In this document: positions 6,062 through 14,179 of the stretch, piece after piece
Position numbering within the stretch: the stretch's first letter is position 1
Layout: each line of letters opens with the position of its first letter
Assembly: GCA_013289395.1 (NCBI GenBank)
Contig: JABCZY010000010.1
Location: forward strand, 1-36,924
DNA: 36,924 nucleotides
Direction: 5' to 3'
Source: Bacteroidota bacterium
Lineage (GTDB): Bacteria > Bacteroidota > Bacteroidia > JABEUT01
Notes under the pieces: generated by a model
Database searches by the model: none
Told to the model about the DNA's origin: nothing
What the model saw: only the letters and a program-made list of their open reading frames with translations
Made by a program: the position numbers and the translations under genes

Positions 6062-8386
6062 ATGTTTATAAAACGACTTTTTCTGTTGATCCTGTTCATA
6101 GTTTCAACCACATCTCTTTTTTCTCAAGCTAACTTTACAATAAGCGGTACTATAAAGGATTCATCATCCGGCGAAGCGCTTATTGGCGTGGTGGCCTCGG
6201 TAAAAGAATTACCTACTACAGGTGCAAATACTAATGAATATGGTTTTTATTCATTAACACTTCCTGAAGGAAATTATACACTGATTTATTTTTATTTAGG
6301 ATACAGACCAGATTCTATTAAGATCTCTTTACATCAGAACATTAAACAAAACCTGAGATTAGCCACAGCTGGTAAATCGCTGGAAGAAGTAAAAGTGCAG
6401 GGAGCAAAATCGAATGCGAATGTAACAAGCACACAGACGGGTTTAATTCAATTAGATGTAAAGCAGATCAGCACCATACCGGTAATATTTGGTGAAAAGG
6501 ACGTAATGAAAACATTGCAGTTACTTCCTGGTGTATTATCGGCAGGAGATGGAAATAGTGGTTTTTATGTTCGTGGTGGCGCTGCTGATCAGAACTTAAT
6601 ATTGCTTGATGATGCGCCTGTTTACAATGCATCTCACCTGTTAGGCTTTTTCTCTGTATTTAATTCCGATGCTATAAAAGATGTTACCTTGTACAAAAGT
6701 GGAATGCCTGCTCAGTTTGGTGGTCGCCTGGCTTCGGTTGAAGATATTAAGATGAATGACGGCAACGACCAGACCTATCATTTAAGCGGTGGTATTGGGC
6801 TGATAGCATCAAGATTGAATTTTGAAGGGCCTATAAAAAAAGGGAAGGGCTCATTTTTAATTGCAGGCAGAAGGACCTATGCTGATGTGTTTTTGAAGCT
6901 CTCAACCAATGCTTCGCTTCGCAATAGCAGCCTTTATTTTTATGATTTTAATGCCAAAGGAAATTACACACTGGGAGACAAAGACCGGATTTATTTATCA
7001 GGGTATTTCGGTAAAGATGTGTTAGGCGCTGATAATCTTTTTGGAATCAATTGGGGTAATGCTACAGGTACATTCCGCTGGAATCACATATATGGGCCGA
7101 AATTGTTTTCCAATACTTCTGTCATTTTCAGTGACTATAATTATAATATTGATATTACAGCTGCAGGAATTAATCTGGGTATTCAATCAACCATTCGTGA
7201 TTGGAGTTTAAAGGAAGAGTTTCAATATTTCCCTAACAACAAGAACAAAATATTGTTTGGATTTAATTCGATATACCACACTGTTATACCCGGTAATCTT
7301 GTATCAAATGATTCGAATATTGTCGGTACACATATACAAACTCGCTATGCTCTGGAAAATTCAATTTATGCATCCGATCAGGTTAAGCTAAGCGAACGGT
7401 TAAGCTTTATGGCAGGCGTTAGACTAACAACATTTAGTTTGCTTGGTGCCGGAACATTTTACAATTATGATGCCAACGGAAATGAAACCGACTCTGCAAA
7501 ATATTCCAGCGGGCAGTTTGTGAAAACATACATCAATCCAGAACCACGCGCTAACTTTAATTATCTGTTGAACGAAACATCATCCATAAAAGCATCGTAC
7601 GACAGAAATGTTCAGAATATGCATTTGCTCTCTAACTCCACCACCTCTACCCCTACCGATCTATGGATACCAAGCAGCAACAATGTTCTGCCAGAAATAT
7701 CTGACCAGGTTTCCTTGGGTTATTACAGAAACTTTGATGATAACAATTATGAATTTTCTATTGAAACATATTACAAACAAATGCAGAACGAGATCGATTA
7801 TAAGAACGGTGCTCAACTTATTCTGAACCAGAGTGTGGAGAGTGAATTACTCTTTGGCAAAGGGAAATCGTACGGTGTCGAATTGTTCTTTAAAAAGAAA
7901 TTTGGGAAATTGACAGGCTGGCTTGGGTATACATATTCAAGAACTTTCTTTCAGATACAAGGCATTAATAATGGTGGTTGGTACCCTGCAAGGCAAGATA
8001 TTCCTAATGATGTGGACATTGTGTTGATTTATAAACTGAATGATAAATGGACTTTCTCTGCAACATGGGTATATAATACCGGTTACCCTGTTACATTTCC
8101 TAGTGGCAAATATGAAGTAGATGGTAATATTTATTATTACTACACATCGCGCAACGGATATCGTATGCCTGATTATGATAGGATGGATATTGGCGCTACA
8201 CTTGAATGTAAGAAACATGGCCGCTTCCAGGGTGAATGGGCTTTCTCGGTTTACAATGTATACGACAGATGGAATGCGTATACCATTACCTTTCAGCAAA
8301 ACCCGAGCAACCCTCAGGAAACACAGGCTTTGCTGACTTCGTTGTTTGGTATTATTCCTTCAGTCTCTTATAATTTTAAGTTCTGA
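6062..8386 (+). CDS. TonB-dependent outer-membrane receptor with carboxypeptidase-like N-terminal domain
   Basis: A 774-residue outer-membrane transporter. A signal peptide (about 1-22, ending LFSQ) precedes a carboxypeptidase D regulatory-like beta-sandwich at about 26-112 (FTISGTIKDSSSGEALIGV). The plug domain at about 130-235 contains LPGVLSAGDGNSGFYVRGG and DQNLILLDDAPVYN. The rest is the beta barrel, ending in an aromatic residue (SYNFKF), as barrel-assembly signals do. At under 800 residues it is shorter than SusC-type glycan importers and fits the class paired with DUF4249 lipoproteins. The substrate (a metal chelate, cofactor or peptide) is unknown. The DUF4249 gene starts four bases after its stop. 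Confidence 0.92.
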   Translation: MFIKRLFLLILFIVSTTSLFSQANFTISGTIKDSSSGEALIGVVASVKELPTTGANTNEYGFYSLTLPEGNYTLIYFYLGYRPDSIKISLHQNIKQNLRLATAGKSLEEVKVQGAKSNANVTSTQTGLIQLDVKQISTIPVIFGEKDVMKTLQLLPGVLSAGDGNSGFYVRGGAADQNLILLDDAPVYNASHLLGFFSVFNSDAIKDVTLYKSGMPAQFGGRLASVEDIKMNDGNDQTYHLSGGIGLIASRLNFEGPIKKGKGSFLIAGRRTYADVFLKLSTNASLRNSSLYFYDFNAKGNYTLGDKDRIYLSGYFGKDVLGADNLFGINWGNATGTFRWNHIYGPKLFSNTSVIFSDYNYNIDITAAGINLGIQSTIRDWSLKEEFQYFPNNKNKILFGFNSIYHTVIPGNLVSNDSNIVGTHIQTRYALENSIYASDQVKLSERLSFMAGVRLTTFSLLGAGTFYNYDANGNETDSAKYSSGQFVKTYINPEPRANFNYLLNETSSIKASYDRNVQNMHLLSNSTTSTPTDLWIPSSNNVLPEISDQVSLGYYRNFDDNNYEFSIETYYKQMQNEIDYKNGAQLILNQSVESELLFGKGKSYGVELFFKKKFGKLTGWLGYTYSRTFFQIQGINNGGWYPARQDIPNDVDIVLIYKLNDKWTFSATWVYNTGYPVTFPSGKYEVDGNIYYYYTSRNGYRMPDYDRMDIGATLECKKHGRFQGEWAFSVYNVYDRWNAYTITFQQNPSNPQETQALLTSLFGIIPSVSYNFKF

Positions 8387-8390
8387 TACT

Positions 8391-9194
8391 ATGAGAAAAT
8401 ATAGATTATACATTGTGTTAGGGGTGATTGCAATTATTTCTTCTTGCCAAAAAGTTATTAATATTGATCTGAACTCAGTAAACCCAGCAATAATAATTGT
8501 AGGTAATATTAATGATCAGCCAGGACCTTATTCAGTTATATTAAGCCAAACGGTTAATTTCAGTGACCCTAATACCTTCCCTCCTATTGACGGCGCTTTT
8601 GTTACCATTGCGGATAATGCAGGTACAACCGATACATTGGTAGAAACAACAAAGGCGGGAACCTATAATACAACAAAATTAATTGGTGTGCCTGGCAGAA
8701 CGTATACACTTACTGTGAATGCAAATGGCAAGACCTATCAATCTGTTAGCACCATGCCACAGCCAATTAAATTCGATACACTTTACATATACGCGCACTT
8801 AAGTTTTTTCAGCAAGGGCGGGCCGCCTGATACGGTTTATACGCCGCTCGTTGAGTTTCAGGATCCGGGAAATTCAATGAATTACTTTAGATATATTGAA
8901 ACGATGAATGATACTTTGCTTACAAACGTTATGACCTCTGATGATCAGTTTTCAAGCGGGAAAATGGTCTACTACCCTATTCGTTCGGAAGGTCATACTG
9001 TACTTGTTGGGGATAGTATAAAAGTTGAAATGCAATGCATTGACAAAGGAACGTATCAATACCTCTCTACCTTGGGTGAAGCTTCTGGCTCTACTAACGT
9101 AACACCTTCAAACCCGGTGTCGAATATTTCGAATAATGCATTGGGTTATTTCAGTGCGCATACATCACGGTATAAGGTGGCTAAGATTCAGTGA
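8391..9194 (+). CDS. DUF4249 family lipoprotein
   Basis: A 267-residue surface or periplasmic lipoprotein. The start ATG at 8391 gives MRKYRLYIVLG and a lipobox ending in C19 (IISSCQK). The frame also continues upstream from a TTG inside the TonB gene, which I rejected because the ATG lies four bases after the receptor stop. The mature part opens with IDLNSVNPAIIIVGNIND, followed by beta-rich repeats with GPYSVILSQTVNF, as in DUF4249. These proteins almost always follow a TonB receptor in Bacteroidota and are thought to be its surface partner, by analogy with SusD. No biochemical role is established. Confidence 0.85.
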   Translation: MRKYRLYIVLGVIAIISSCQKVINIDLNSVNPAIIIVGNINDQPGPYSVILSQTVNFSDPNTFPPIDGAFVTIADNAGTTDTLVETTKAGTYNTTKLIGVPGRTYTLTVNANGKTYQSVSTMPQPIKFDTLYIYAHLSFFSKGGPPDTVYTPLVEFQDPGNSMNYFRYIETMNDTLLTNVMTSDDQFSSGKMVYYPIRSEGHTVLVGDSIKVEMQCIDKGTYQYLSTLGEASGSTNVTPSNPVSNISNNALGYFSAHTSRYKVAKIQ

Positions 9195-9265
9195 TAGCCT
9201 AGATGTGAGATGACTCATATTCATGAAGGGTAAAAATTGCTAATTTTACCGCAAAACTTTTCGTA

Positions 9266-9868
9266 TTGATCTTCGATATTAAGCAGATAGCCAGCGCAAG
9301 CATGATATTGTTTGCAGTAATTGATATACTTGGTGCAATACCGGTTGTTATCGATCTGGGTAATCGCATGGGTGAAATAAATGCCAGTAAAGCAACGCTC
9401 GTATCCGGCGCGATTATGTTGGTTTTTCTTTTTATGGGTGAATCAATTCTAAGCCTTATCGGCCTGGATATCCATTCTTTTGCGTTAGCAGGTGCCTTGG
9501 TTATTTTCTTTATAGGTATTGAAATGGTGCTTGGTATAAAACTATCCAAAGAAGAAACTACATCGGCGGTATCGGTTGTTCCTATTGCTTTTCCGCTTAT
9601 TGCAGGAACAGGCACCCTAACTACCCTACTCTCAATAAAAGCCGAATTTGCTACGGAAAGTATTATTGCAGCAATTCTTATAAACCTTGTTTTTATTTAC
9701 ATTGTTTTACGTAATACAAAGTATCTCGAAAAAATATTGGGCCCGGGAGGAATTATTATTTTGCGGAAAGTATTTGGCATAGTATTACTTGCAATAGGCA
9801 TTAAACTATTTTTAACGAATATGGGCGCAGTTATAAACTTAACACATGCATCAGGAAAAGCACTTTAG
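9266..9868 (+). CDS. MarC family integral membrane protein
   Basis: A 200-residue polytopic membrane protein of the MarC/UPF0056 family, with about six hydrophobic segments. Family-typical stretches are ILFAVIDILGAIPVVIDL near residues 14-31 and FPLIAGTGTLTTLLSI near 110-125. Members were once tied to multidrug resistance, but the transport substrate is not established. The frame opens with TTG at 9266; no ATG lies upstream in frame, and the next Met (residue 13) would cut into the first membrane segment, so TTG is preferred with some doubt. A dyad GGTAAAA-N8-TTTTACC at 9229-9250 lies just upstream. The 3' end overlaps the next gene by 23 bases. Confidence 0.85.
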   Translation: MIFDIKQIASASMILFAVIDILGAIPVVIDLGNRMGEINASKATLVSGAIMLVFLFMGESILSLIGLDIHSFALAGALVIFFIGIEMVLGIKLSKEETTSAVSVVPIAFPLIAGTGTLTTLLSIKAEFATESIIAAILINLVFIYIVLRNTKYLEKILGPGGIIILRKVFGIVLLAIGIKLFLTNMGAVINLTHASGKAL

Positions 9869-10535
9869 ACAACCGGCATTTGTACGCGATGTTATCATTG
9901 GCCTCTCCGATGGTATTACGGTACCATTTGCTCTCACTGCAGGTATTAGTGGTGCAGTCGCTACCAATGGAATAATCATTACTGCAGGTATTGCCGAAAT
10001 ATGTGCCGGATCGATTGCAATGGGCCTGGGTGGTTTTCTGGCAGCTAAAACCGAGGAGGAACACTATTACGCTGAACTTATTCGCGAAAAAAGGGAGATA
10101 AAAGAGCTGTATGAGCATGAAAAACAGGAGGTTAGGGATGTTTTTGCGGCGTATGGCCTATCAAAGCAGACACAGGATATGGTTGCTGATGAGATAGCGA
10201 AGGACGAAACTAAGTGGGTTGACTTCATGATGAGATTCGAATTAGGCCTTGAACAGCCCGATACGCTTAGGGCTCGAAGAAGTGCCATGAATATCGCTTT
10301 TTCTTACATCATTGGAGGCTTGATACCACTTATGGGATATGTAACGACAGCGACCCCTCAAAATGGCTTACGTGACTCGTCCATTTTCACAATCCTCTGT
10401 TTAATCGTATTTGGGTACTTGAAAAGTAAATTTACGGGTCAAAACCCTGTTTCGGGTGCTTTGAAAACTACGGCCATTGGAATTTTAGCAGCAGGAGCCG
10501 CTTTTGGTATTGCCTATGCATTTAATCACCGATAA
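9846..10535 (+). CDS. VIT1/CCC1 family transporter (putative iron/manganese)
   Basis: A 229-residue membrane protein. The N-terminal pair of helices carries VRDVIIGLSDGITVPFAL and IAMGLGGFLAAKTEEEHY, the hallmark of the vacuolar iron transporter (VIT1/CCC1) family. A cytosolic helical segment with repeated acidic residues (about 70-135, EEEHYYAELIREKREIKELYEHE) corresponds to the metal-binding domain of this family, and two or three helices follow. In eukaryotes the family exports Fe2+ or Mn2+ from the cytosol; bacterial members probably do likewise. The gene overlaps marC by 23 bases and lies 11 bases before the dioxygenase gene, so the three form an operon. Confidence 0.88.
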   Translation: MHQEKHFRQPAFVRDVIIGLSDGITVPFALTAGISGAVATNGIIITAGIAEICAGSIAMGLGGFLAAKTEEEHYYAELIREKREIKELYEHEKQEVRDVFAAYGLSKQTQDMVADEIAKDETKWVDFMMRFELGLEQPDTLRARRSAMNIAFSYIIGGLIPLMGYVTTATPQNGLRDSSIFTILCLIVFGYLKSKFTGQNPVSGALKTTAIGILAAGAAFGIAYAFNHR

Positions 10536-10546
10536 TAGAAATACTT

Positions 10547-11512
10547 ATGGAAATTACTCCGGAAATAGTTAATCGTATAAAGCAACTGGATGAAAAATAC
10601 CAGGCTATGGGTCAGGATATGAACTCGTACCTTGATGGTTTGCTTTACATGGATTATTTGAAGTACTGGGATTATGTTCATACTGATACCCTACTCTCGC
10701 TTCAGAACCCCAGAACTAATTTTCCGGATGAGAAGATCTTCATCATGTACCATCAGATCACAGAATTGTTCTTTAAGCTCTGTATACATGAATTTGAACA
10801 GATAGCTAATCACCCTACCCTTACAGCTAAGTTTTTATTGGAAAGAACCAGGCGTATTGTTCGGTATTTTGATGGTCTTGTTACCACCTATGACATCATG
10901 GTAGATGGCATGGATAAGGAGCAGTTTTTGAAGTTCCGTATGGCCCTATTACCTGCCAGTGGATTCCAATCTGCACAGTATAGAATGATAGAGCTGTACT
11001 CAACGGATATGATCAACCTGGTGCATAGAGAATACCTTGCTAAGAACCCTAAAATTAGGGATGCTTCGGTAGCAGAGAAGCATGAACATATTTATTGGAA
11101 GACGGGGGCAACTGAACTGGCTACTGGAAGAAAAACGTTAACCTTGAAACAATTTGAGGAGAAGTACGGTGATGAGTTTGTCAGGTTAGCTGAGGCATGT
11201 GTAAAGGGAAATATTTATGCTAAATTCAAGAGCCTTCCTGAAGCAGATCAGAAGAACCCTGAGCTGATAAATACCCTTAGGGAATTAGATGCGAATGTTA
11301 ATGTAAACTGGTGCTTGATGCATTACAAATCTGCGGTTAGATACTTACAAGGCGACCCGGATATTATAGCCGCTACAGGCGGTACGAATTGGCAAAAATA
11401 CCTGCCTCCTCGCTTCCAACGGGTAACCTTTTATCCTGAACTTTGGACCGATCAGGAACTAGCTGAATGGGGTAAGACCTGGGTCAAGAAAATCGTTCCA
11501 AACGCGGTATAG
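10547..11512 (+). CDS. Tryptophan 2,3-dioxygenase family haem protein
   Basis: A 321-residue protein of the tryptophan 2,3-dioxygenase family, which opens the indole ring of tryptophan to N-formylkynurenine using haem and O2. Matches are IMYHQITELFFKL with distal H69, RMALLPASGFQSAQYRMIE with R131, MHYKSAVRYL with candidate proximal haem ligand H259, and ATGGTNW at 276-282 followed by YPELW. It is longer than typical bacterial enzymes (about 280 residues) through extra sequence around 165-235. No kynureninase or formamidase gene adjoins it, so substrate and pathway are open. It follows the VIT1-like transporter by 11 bases. Its TAG stop shares its G with the first parS-like palindrome. Confidence 0.85.
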   Translation: MEITPEIVNRIKQLDEKYQAMGQDMNSYLDGLLYMDYLKYWDYVHTDTLLSLQNPRTNFPDEKIFIMYHQITELFFKLCIHEFEQIANHPTLTAKFLLERTRRIVRYFDGLVTTYDIMVDGMDKEQFLKFRMALLPASGFQSAQYRMIELYSTDMINLVHREYLAKNPKIRDASVAEKHEHIYWKTGATELATGRKTLTLKQFEEKYGDEFVRLAEACVKGNIYAKFKSLPEADQKNPELINTLRELDANVNVNWCLMHYKSAVRYLQGDPDIIAATGGTNWQKYLPPRFQRVTFYPELWTDQELAEWGKTWVKKIVPNAV

Positions 11513-11525
11513 TTCCACGTGGAAC
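11512..11525. promoter_or_regulatory. parS-like site 1
   Basis: GTTCCACGTGGAAC, a perfect 14-bp palindrome with core CACGTG. It differs from the classical parS (TGTTTCACGTGAAACA) by one symmetric base per half site. Its first G is the last base of the dioxygenase stop codon. Confidence 0.75.
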
Positions 11526-11540
11526 GGTGGCATAGCCACC
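11526..11540 (+). terminator. Small perfect hairpin after the dioxygenase gene, possible terminator
   Basis: GGTGGC-ATA-GCCACC forms a 6-bp GC-rich stem with a 3-base loop directly after parS-like site 1 and 13 bases past the dioxygenase stop. No uninterrupted T tract follows (CCTTATCCGCTTG, then T-rich), so rho-independent termination is uncertain. Confidence 0.35.
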
Positions 11541-11552
11541 CCTTATCCGCTT

Positions 11553-11816
11553 GTTTATTTTTGCTAAGAATACTTTGTCGTTCCACGTGGAACGAACTAA
11601 ATATTTTTCGCTTGTAACCTACCATATTTTTTCTACCGAAAAACTGCTTTTTGAGTATCTTTTTTCAAACATATTTAAGCCCTCACCTATCCCTGTTGCA
11701 TATCTTACCGGGGTTTATTTTAATGAGAATACTTGTTCAAAAACGTATGCCATGGTCTACCTATTTCCATATCTAAATCGAACGATTTAATGCGTTTATT
11801 TAATAGAATATCTTAG
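11553..11816 (+). repeat. Three degenerate ~23-bp direct repeats
   Basis: Copies at 11553-11577, 11713-11734 and 11794-11816 share the pattern GTTTATTT, a short variable stretch, then AGAATA and CTT or TCTT. They are unevenly spaced and interleaved with the parS-like palindromes. The match is by eye and the region is AT-rich, so chance similarity is possible. Confidence 0.3.
11579..11594. promoter_or_regulatory. parS-like site 2
   Basis: CGTTCCACGTGGAACG, a perfect 16-bp palindrome holding the same 14-bp core as the other copies. It starts 68 bases after site 1, measured core to core. Confidence 0.75.
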
Positions 11817-11922
11817 TGACGAGCTTCTCTTGTTGGACACGAAACGGGGTTACGTACCAGGGCGAATTGCATGTCATTGTAGACCCCTTACCTGCATGCT
11901 TTTAGTAGTTAAGTGGAGCATT

Positions 11923-11936
11923 ATTCCACGTGGAAC
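11923..11936. promoter_or_regulatory. parS-like site 3 (one variant base)
   Basis: ATTCCACGTGGAAC keeps the 12-bp symmetrical core TTCCACGTGGAA but has A in place of the first G. It is the only imperfect copy, so its affinity may be lower. Confidence 0.65.
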
Positions 11937-12127
11937 ATATCTGCACTACCTTCCTTAATCCTTGCTTAATTGCAGTCTTAATACATGCCCAATAATGGCC
12001 TCATTAGAGGGGTTATTTGCGTGCCTTTTCATATGAAGAACAGAGCCGTTAATCTAGATACTCTTATGAAGTTTGGGTATAAATGATCATTTAATTCTAG
12101 CAGAAATAGGGTAGGGGATTGCACCTT

Positions 12128-12143
12128 CGTTCCACGTGGAACG
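12128..12143. promoter_or_regulatory. parS-like site 4
   Basis: CGTTCCACGTGGAACG, identical over 16 bp to site 2 including the flanking C and G. Confidence 0.75.
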
Positions 12144-12226
12144 GATCTAATATTTCACCCAAATAGGCATGAAAATTGTACCTCAAAAATAGATTTTAGG
12201 GGTAAAATTTCACGGCGCTGTGAGGC

Positions 12227-12244
12227 AGGTTCCACGTGGAACCT
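12227..12244. promoter_or_regulatory. parS-like site 5
   Basis: AGGTTCCACGTGGAACCT, the longest symmetrical copy at 18 bp. It is the nearest to mnmG, about 70 bases from its stop codon. Confidence 0.75.
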
Positions 12245-12313
12245 AGAATCGAATTTCAATAGAAAGTATTGTTTGAAGTCTCCTCTCAGGAGATTTAAAG
12301 GGGGGGGGTAGAA

Positions 12314-14179
12314 CTACCTACCAATATGCACCATCAAAACAGAAATATCTGATGGGTTAATACCACTGATCCGGGATGCCTGACCCAATGTTTTTGGCTT
12401 GAATTTGGTAAGCTTTTCCCTGGCCTCAGTAGACAAAGATTTAAGCGAATGATAGTCTAAATTATCATGCAAAATAAGGTCTTCCAGGCGCGATACTTTA
12501 TTGGCAGTTTCCTGCTCCTTTTGTATATAGCCTTCATACTTCATTTCTATCTCAGCTTTCTCTATAGTTTCCGCGTCAAATTGCTCTAAGTAATTCTCTA
12601 TTTTCTCAGAACCTTTTGCCACATCTTTAATGCCAATATTTGGCCTTGATAGAATAGAAAATGCCTTTACTTTTTGGTCAATTTCCATTGAGCCAAGGTC
12701 GGTCAAAATGGGGTTAATTTTCGATGGTTCTAAGCTCTCATTTTTAATTTGAGAAGTAATTTCCTTAGCCCCTTTTATCTTTTCATTTACTCGTTTAAAC
12801 CTGTCTTCTTTAGCTAAACCTATTTCATAACTTAATGGGGTTAACCGGGTATCTGCATTATCCTGGCGAAGCAAAATTCTGTATTCTGCCCTCGAGGTAA
12901 ACATACGATACGGTTCTTCAGTACCCTTGGTTATAAGATCGTCAATTAGGACCCCAATGTAGGCTTGGGCTCTTGAAAGTACAAAAGGTTTAGCATTTTT
13001 TACCTTCAAATGGGCGTTTATACCTGCCATAAGTCCCTGACAAGCAGCTTCTTCGTATCCAGTAGTTCCATTAATTTGACCGGCAAAAAACAGGTTTTCA
13101 ATTCGACGCGTTTGCAGCGTATTAGAGAGCTGTTCGGGAGGGAAGTAATCATATTCTATCGCATAGCCCGGTCGAAACATCTTTACCCCCTCTAAACCCT
13201 TTATTTTGCGTAGTGCCTTAATTTGTACATCCTCAGGTAACGAAGTTGAGAACCCATTGAGGTAAACTTCGACAGTTTCCCATCCTTCGGGTTCTATAAA
13301 AAGCTGGTGACGTTCCTTATCTGAAAAACGATTTATCTTGTCTTCTATTGATGGACAATATCTTGGTCCGAGGCCTTGTATCCTTCCGGCATACATTGGC
13401 GACTTATCAAAGCCCGTTTTAAGTATATCGTGAACCTCTTCACTGGTGTAAGTGAGGTAGCAACTGCGTTGTTTTTTCAATGGCTCGGTCTGGTCCGAAT
13501 ATGAGAATTTACAAGGCTCTTCATCGCCTTTTTGTTCTTCCATTTTCGAATAATCAAGCGAGCGGCCATCAATACGCGGAGGTGTACCGGTCTTCATACG
13601 GCCACTCTCAAAACCAAGCTGTAAAAGCTGTTCCGTAATGCCGGTAGCTGCTTTTTCACCGACTCTGCCGCCACCAAATTGCTTTTCACCGATGTGAATT
13701 AGTCCGTTTAAAAACGTGCCATTGGTTAACACAACCGATTTTCCTTTGATCTCAATACCCATTCCTGTAACAACTCCGCAAACCTTGCCATTGTTCACGA
13801 TAAGGCCCTTTACCATATCCTGAAAAAAATCTACATTCAATGTCTGTTCCAGCATTTTTCTCCACTCGTATGTAAATAAAGCGCGGTCGTTTTGAGTACG
13901 CGGACTCCACATGGCCGGGCCTTTTGAGCGGTTAAGCATACGGAATTGTATGGCAGTTTTATCGCTCACAATTCCTGAATACCCTCCCAATGCATCTATT
14001 TCGCGTACGATCTGTCCCTTGGCAATACCGCCCATGGCAGGGTTGCAGGACATTTGTGCGATCTTGGTCATGTCCATAGTAATAAGCATAACCGAAGAGC
14101 CCATATTGGCTGCTGCGGCTGCAGCCTCGCATCCTGCGTGGCCCGCACCTACTACTATTACATCATATTCTTTAAACAT
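12314..14179 (-). CDS. mnmG: tRNA uridine-5-carboxymethylaminomethyl(34) synthesis enzyme MnmG
   Basis: FAD-dependent subunit of the MnmEG complex, which modifies the wobble uridine (U34) of several tRNAs with methylene-tetrahydrofolate and glycine or ammonium. The 621-residue length is normal. The N-terminal Rossmann motif is [19 protein letters not shown] (residues 9-27), followed by the family signature [23 protein letters not shown]. Further on are [12 protein letters not shown], the cysteine motif near [13 protein letters not shown], and a helical C-terminus that binds MnmE. Its start overlaps the end of the upstream membrane-protein gene by 8 bases. Beyond its stop lie a nine-G run and the parS-like cluster. 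Its partner mnmE is not in the window. Confidence 0.97.
   Translation of the reverse strand: MFKEYDVIVVGAGHAGCEAAAAAANMGSSVMLITMDMTKIAQMSCNPAMGGIAKGQIVREIDALGGYSGIVSDKTAIQFRMLNRSKGPAMWSPRTQNDRALFTYEWRKMLEQTLNVDFFQDMVKGLIVNNGKVCGVVTGMGIEIKGKSVVLTNGTFLNGLIHIGEKQFGGGRVGEKAATGITEQLLQLGFESGRMKTGTPPRIDGRSLDYSKMEEQKGDEEPCKFSYSDQTEPLKKQRSCYLTYTSEEVHDILKTGFDKSPMYAGRIQGLGPRYCPSIEDKINRFSDKERHQLFIEPEGWETVEVYLNGFSTSLPEDVQIKALRKIKGLEGVKMFRPGYAIEYDYFPPEQLSNTLQTRRIENLFFAGQINGTTGYEEAACQGLMAGINAHLKVKNAKPFVLSRAQAYIGVLIDDLITKGTEEPYRMFTSRAEYRILLRQDNADTRLTPLSYEIGLAKEDRFKRVNEKIKGAKEITSQIKNESLEPSKINPILTDLGSMEIDQKVKAFSILSRPNIGIKDVAKGSEKIENYLEQFDAETIEKAEIEMKYEGYIQKEQETANKVSRLEDLILHDNLDYHSLKSLSTEAREKLTKFKPKTLGQASRISGINPSDISVLMVHIGR

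Larger units (their letters stand above)
11513..12313. other. Palindrome-rich convergent intergenic region, putative chromosomal centromere (parS) cluster
   Basis: This 801-bp gap lies between two convergent genes, so it needs no promoter for either. It holds five copies of the 14-bp palindrome GTTCCACGTGGAAC (one with an A at the first base), three degenerate repeats of about 23 bp, and other symmetrical elements: GGTGGC-ATA-GCCACC, TAAATCG-AA-CGATTTA at 11774-11789, TAAATGATCATTTA at 12080-12093 and TCTCCT-CTC-AGGAGA at 12279-12293. A run of nine G (12300-12308) abuts mnmG. A 79-codon open frame at 11551-11790 contains a parS-like site and low-complexity residues and is not a convincing gene. 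I see no good DnaA-box cluster. Confidence 0.7.

Noticed and set aside
9229-9250. GGTAAAA-N8-TTTTACC as a terminator after the DUF4249 gene
   Set aside because: AT-rich 7-bp stem with no T tract after it. It could equally be an operator for marC, so it is only mentioned under that gene.
9199-9615. 138-codon minus-strand frame opposite marC
   Set aside because: Antisense to marC; rich in Ile, Lys and Ser with no domain or start signal.
11544-11552. DnaA box (TTATCCGCT) in the parS-like region
   Set aside because: Only an approximate match to TTATNCACA and not part of a cluster, so no replication origin is called here.
11551-11790. 79-codon open frame in the dioxygenase-mnmG gap
   Set aside because: It contains a parS-like palindrome and one of the degenerate repeats, has no ribosome binding site, and its composition looks like translated AT-rich DNA.
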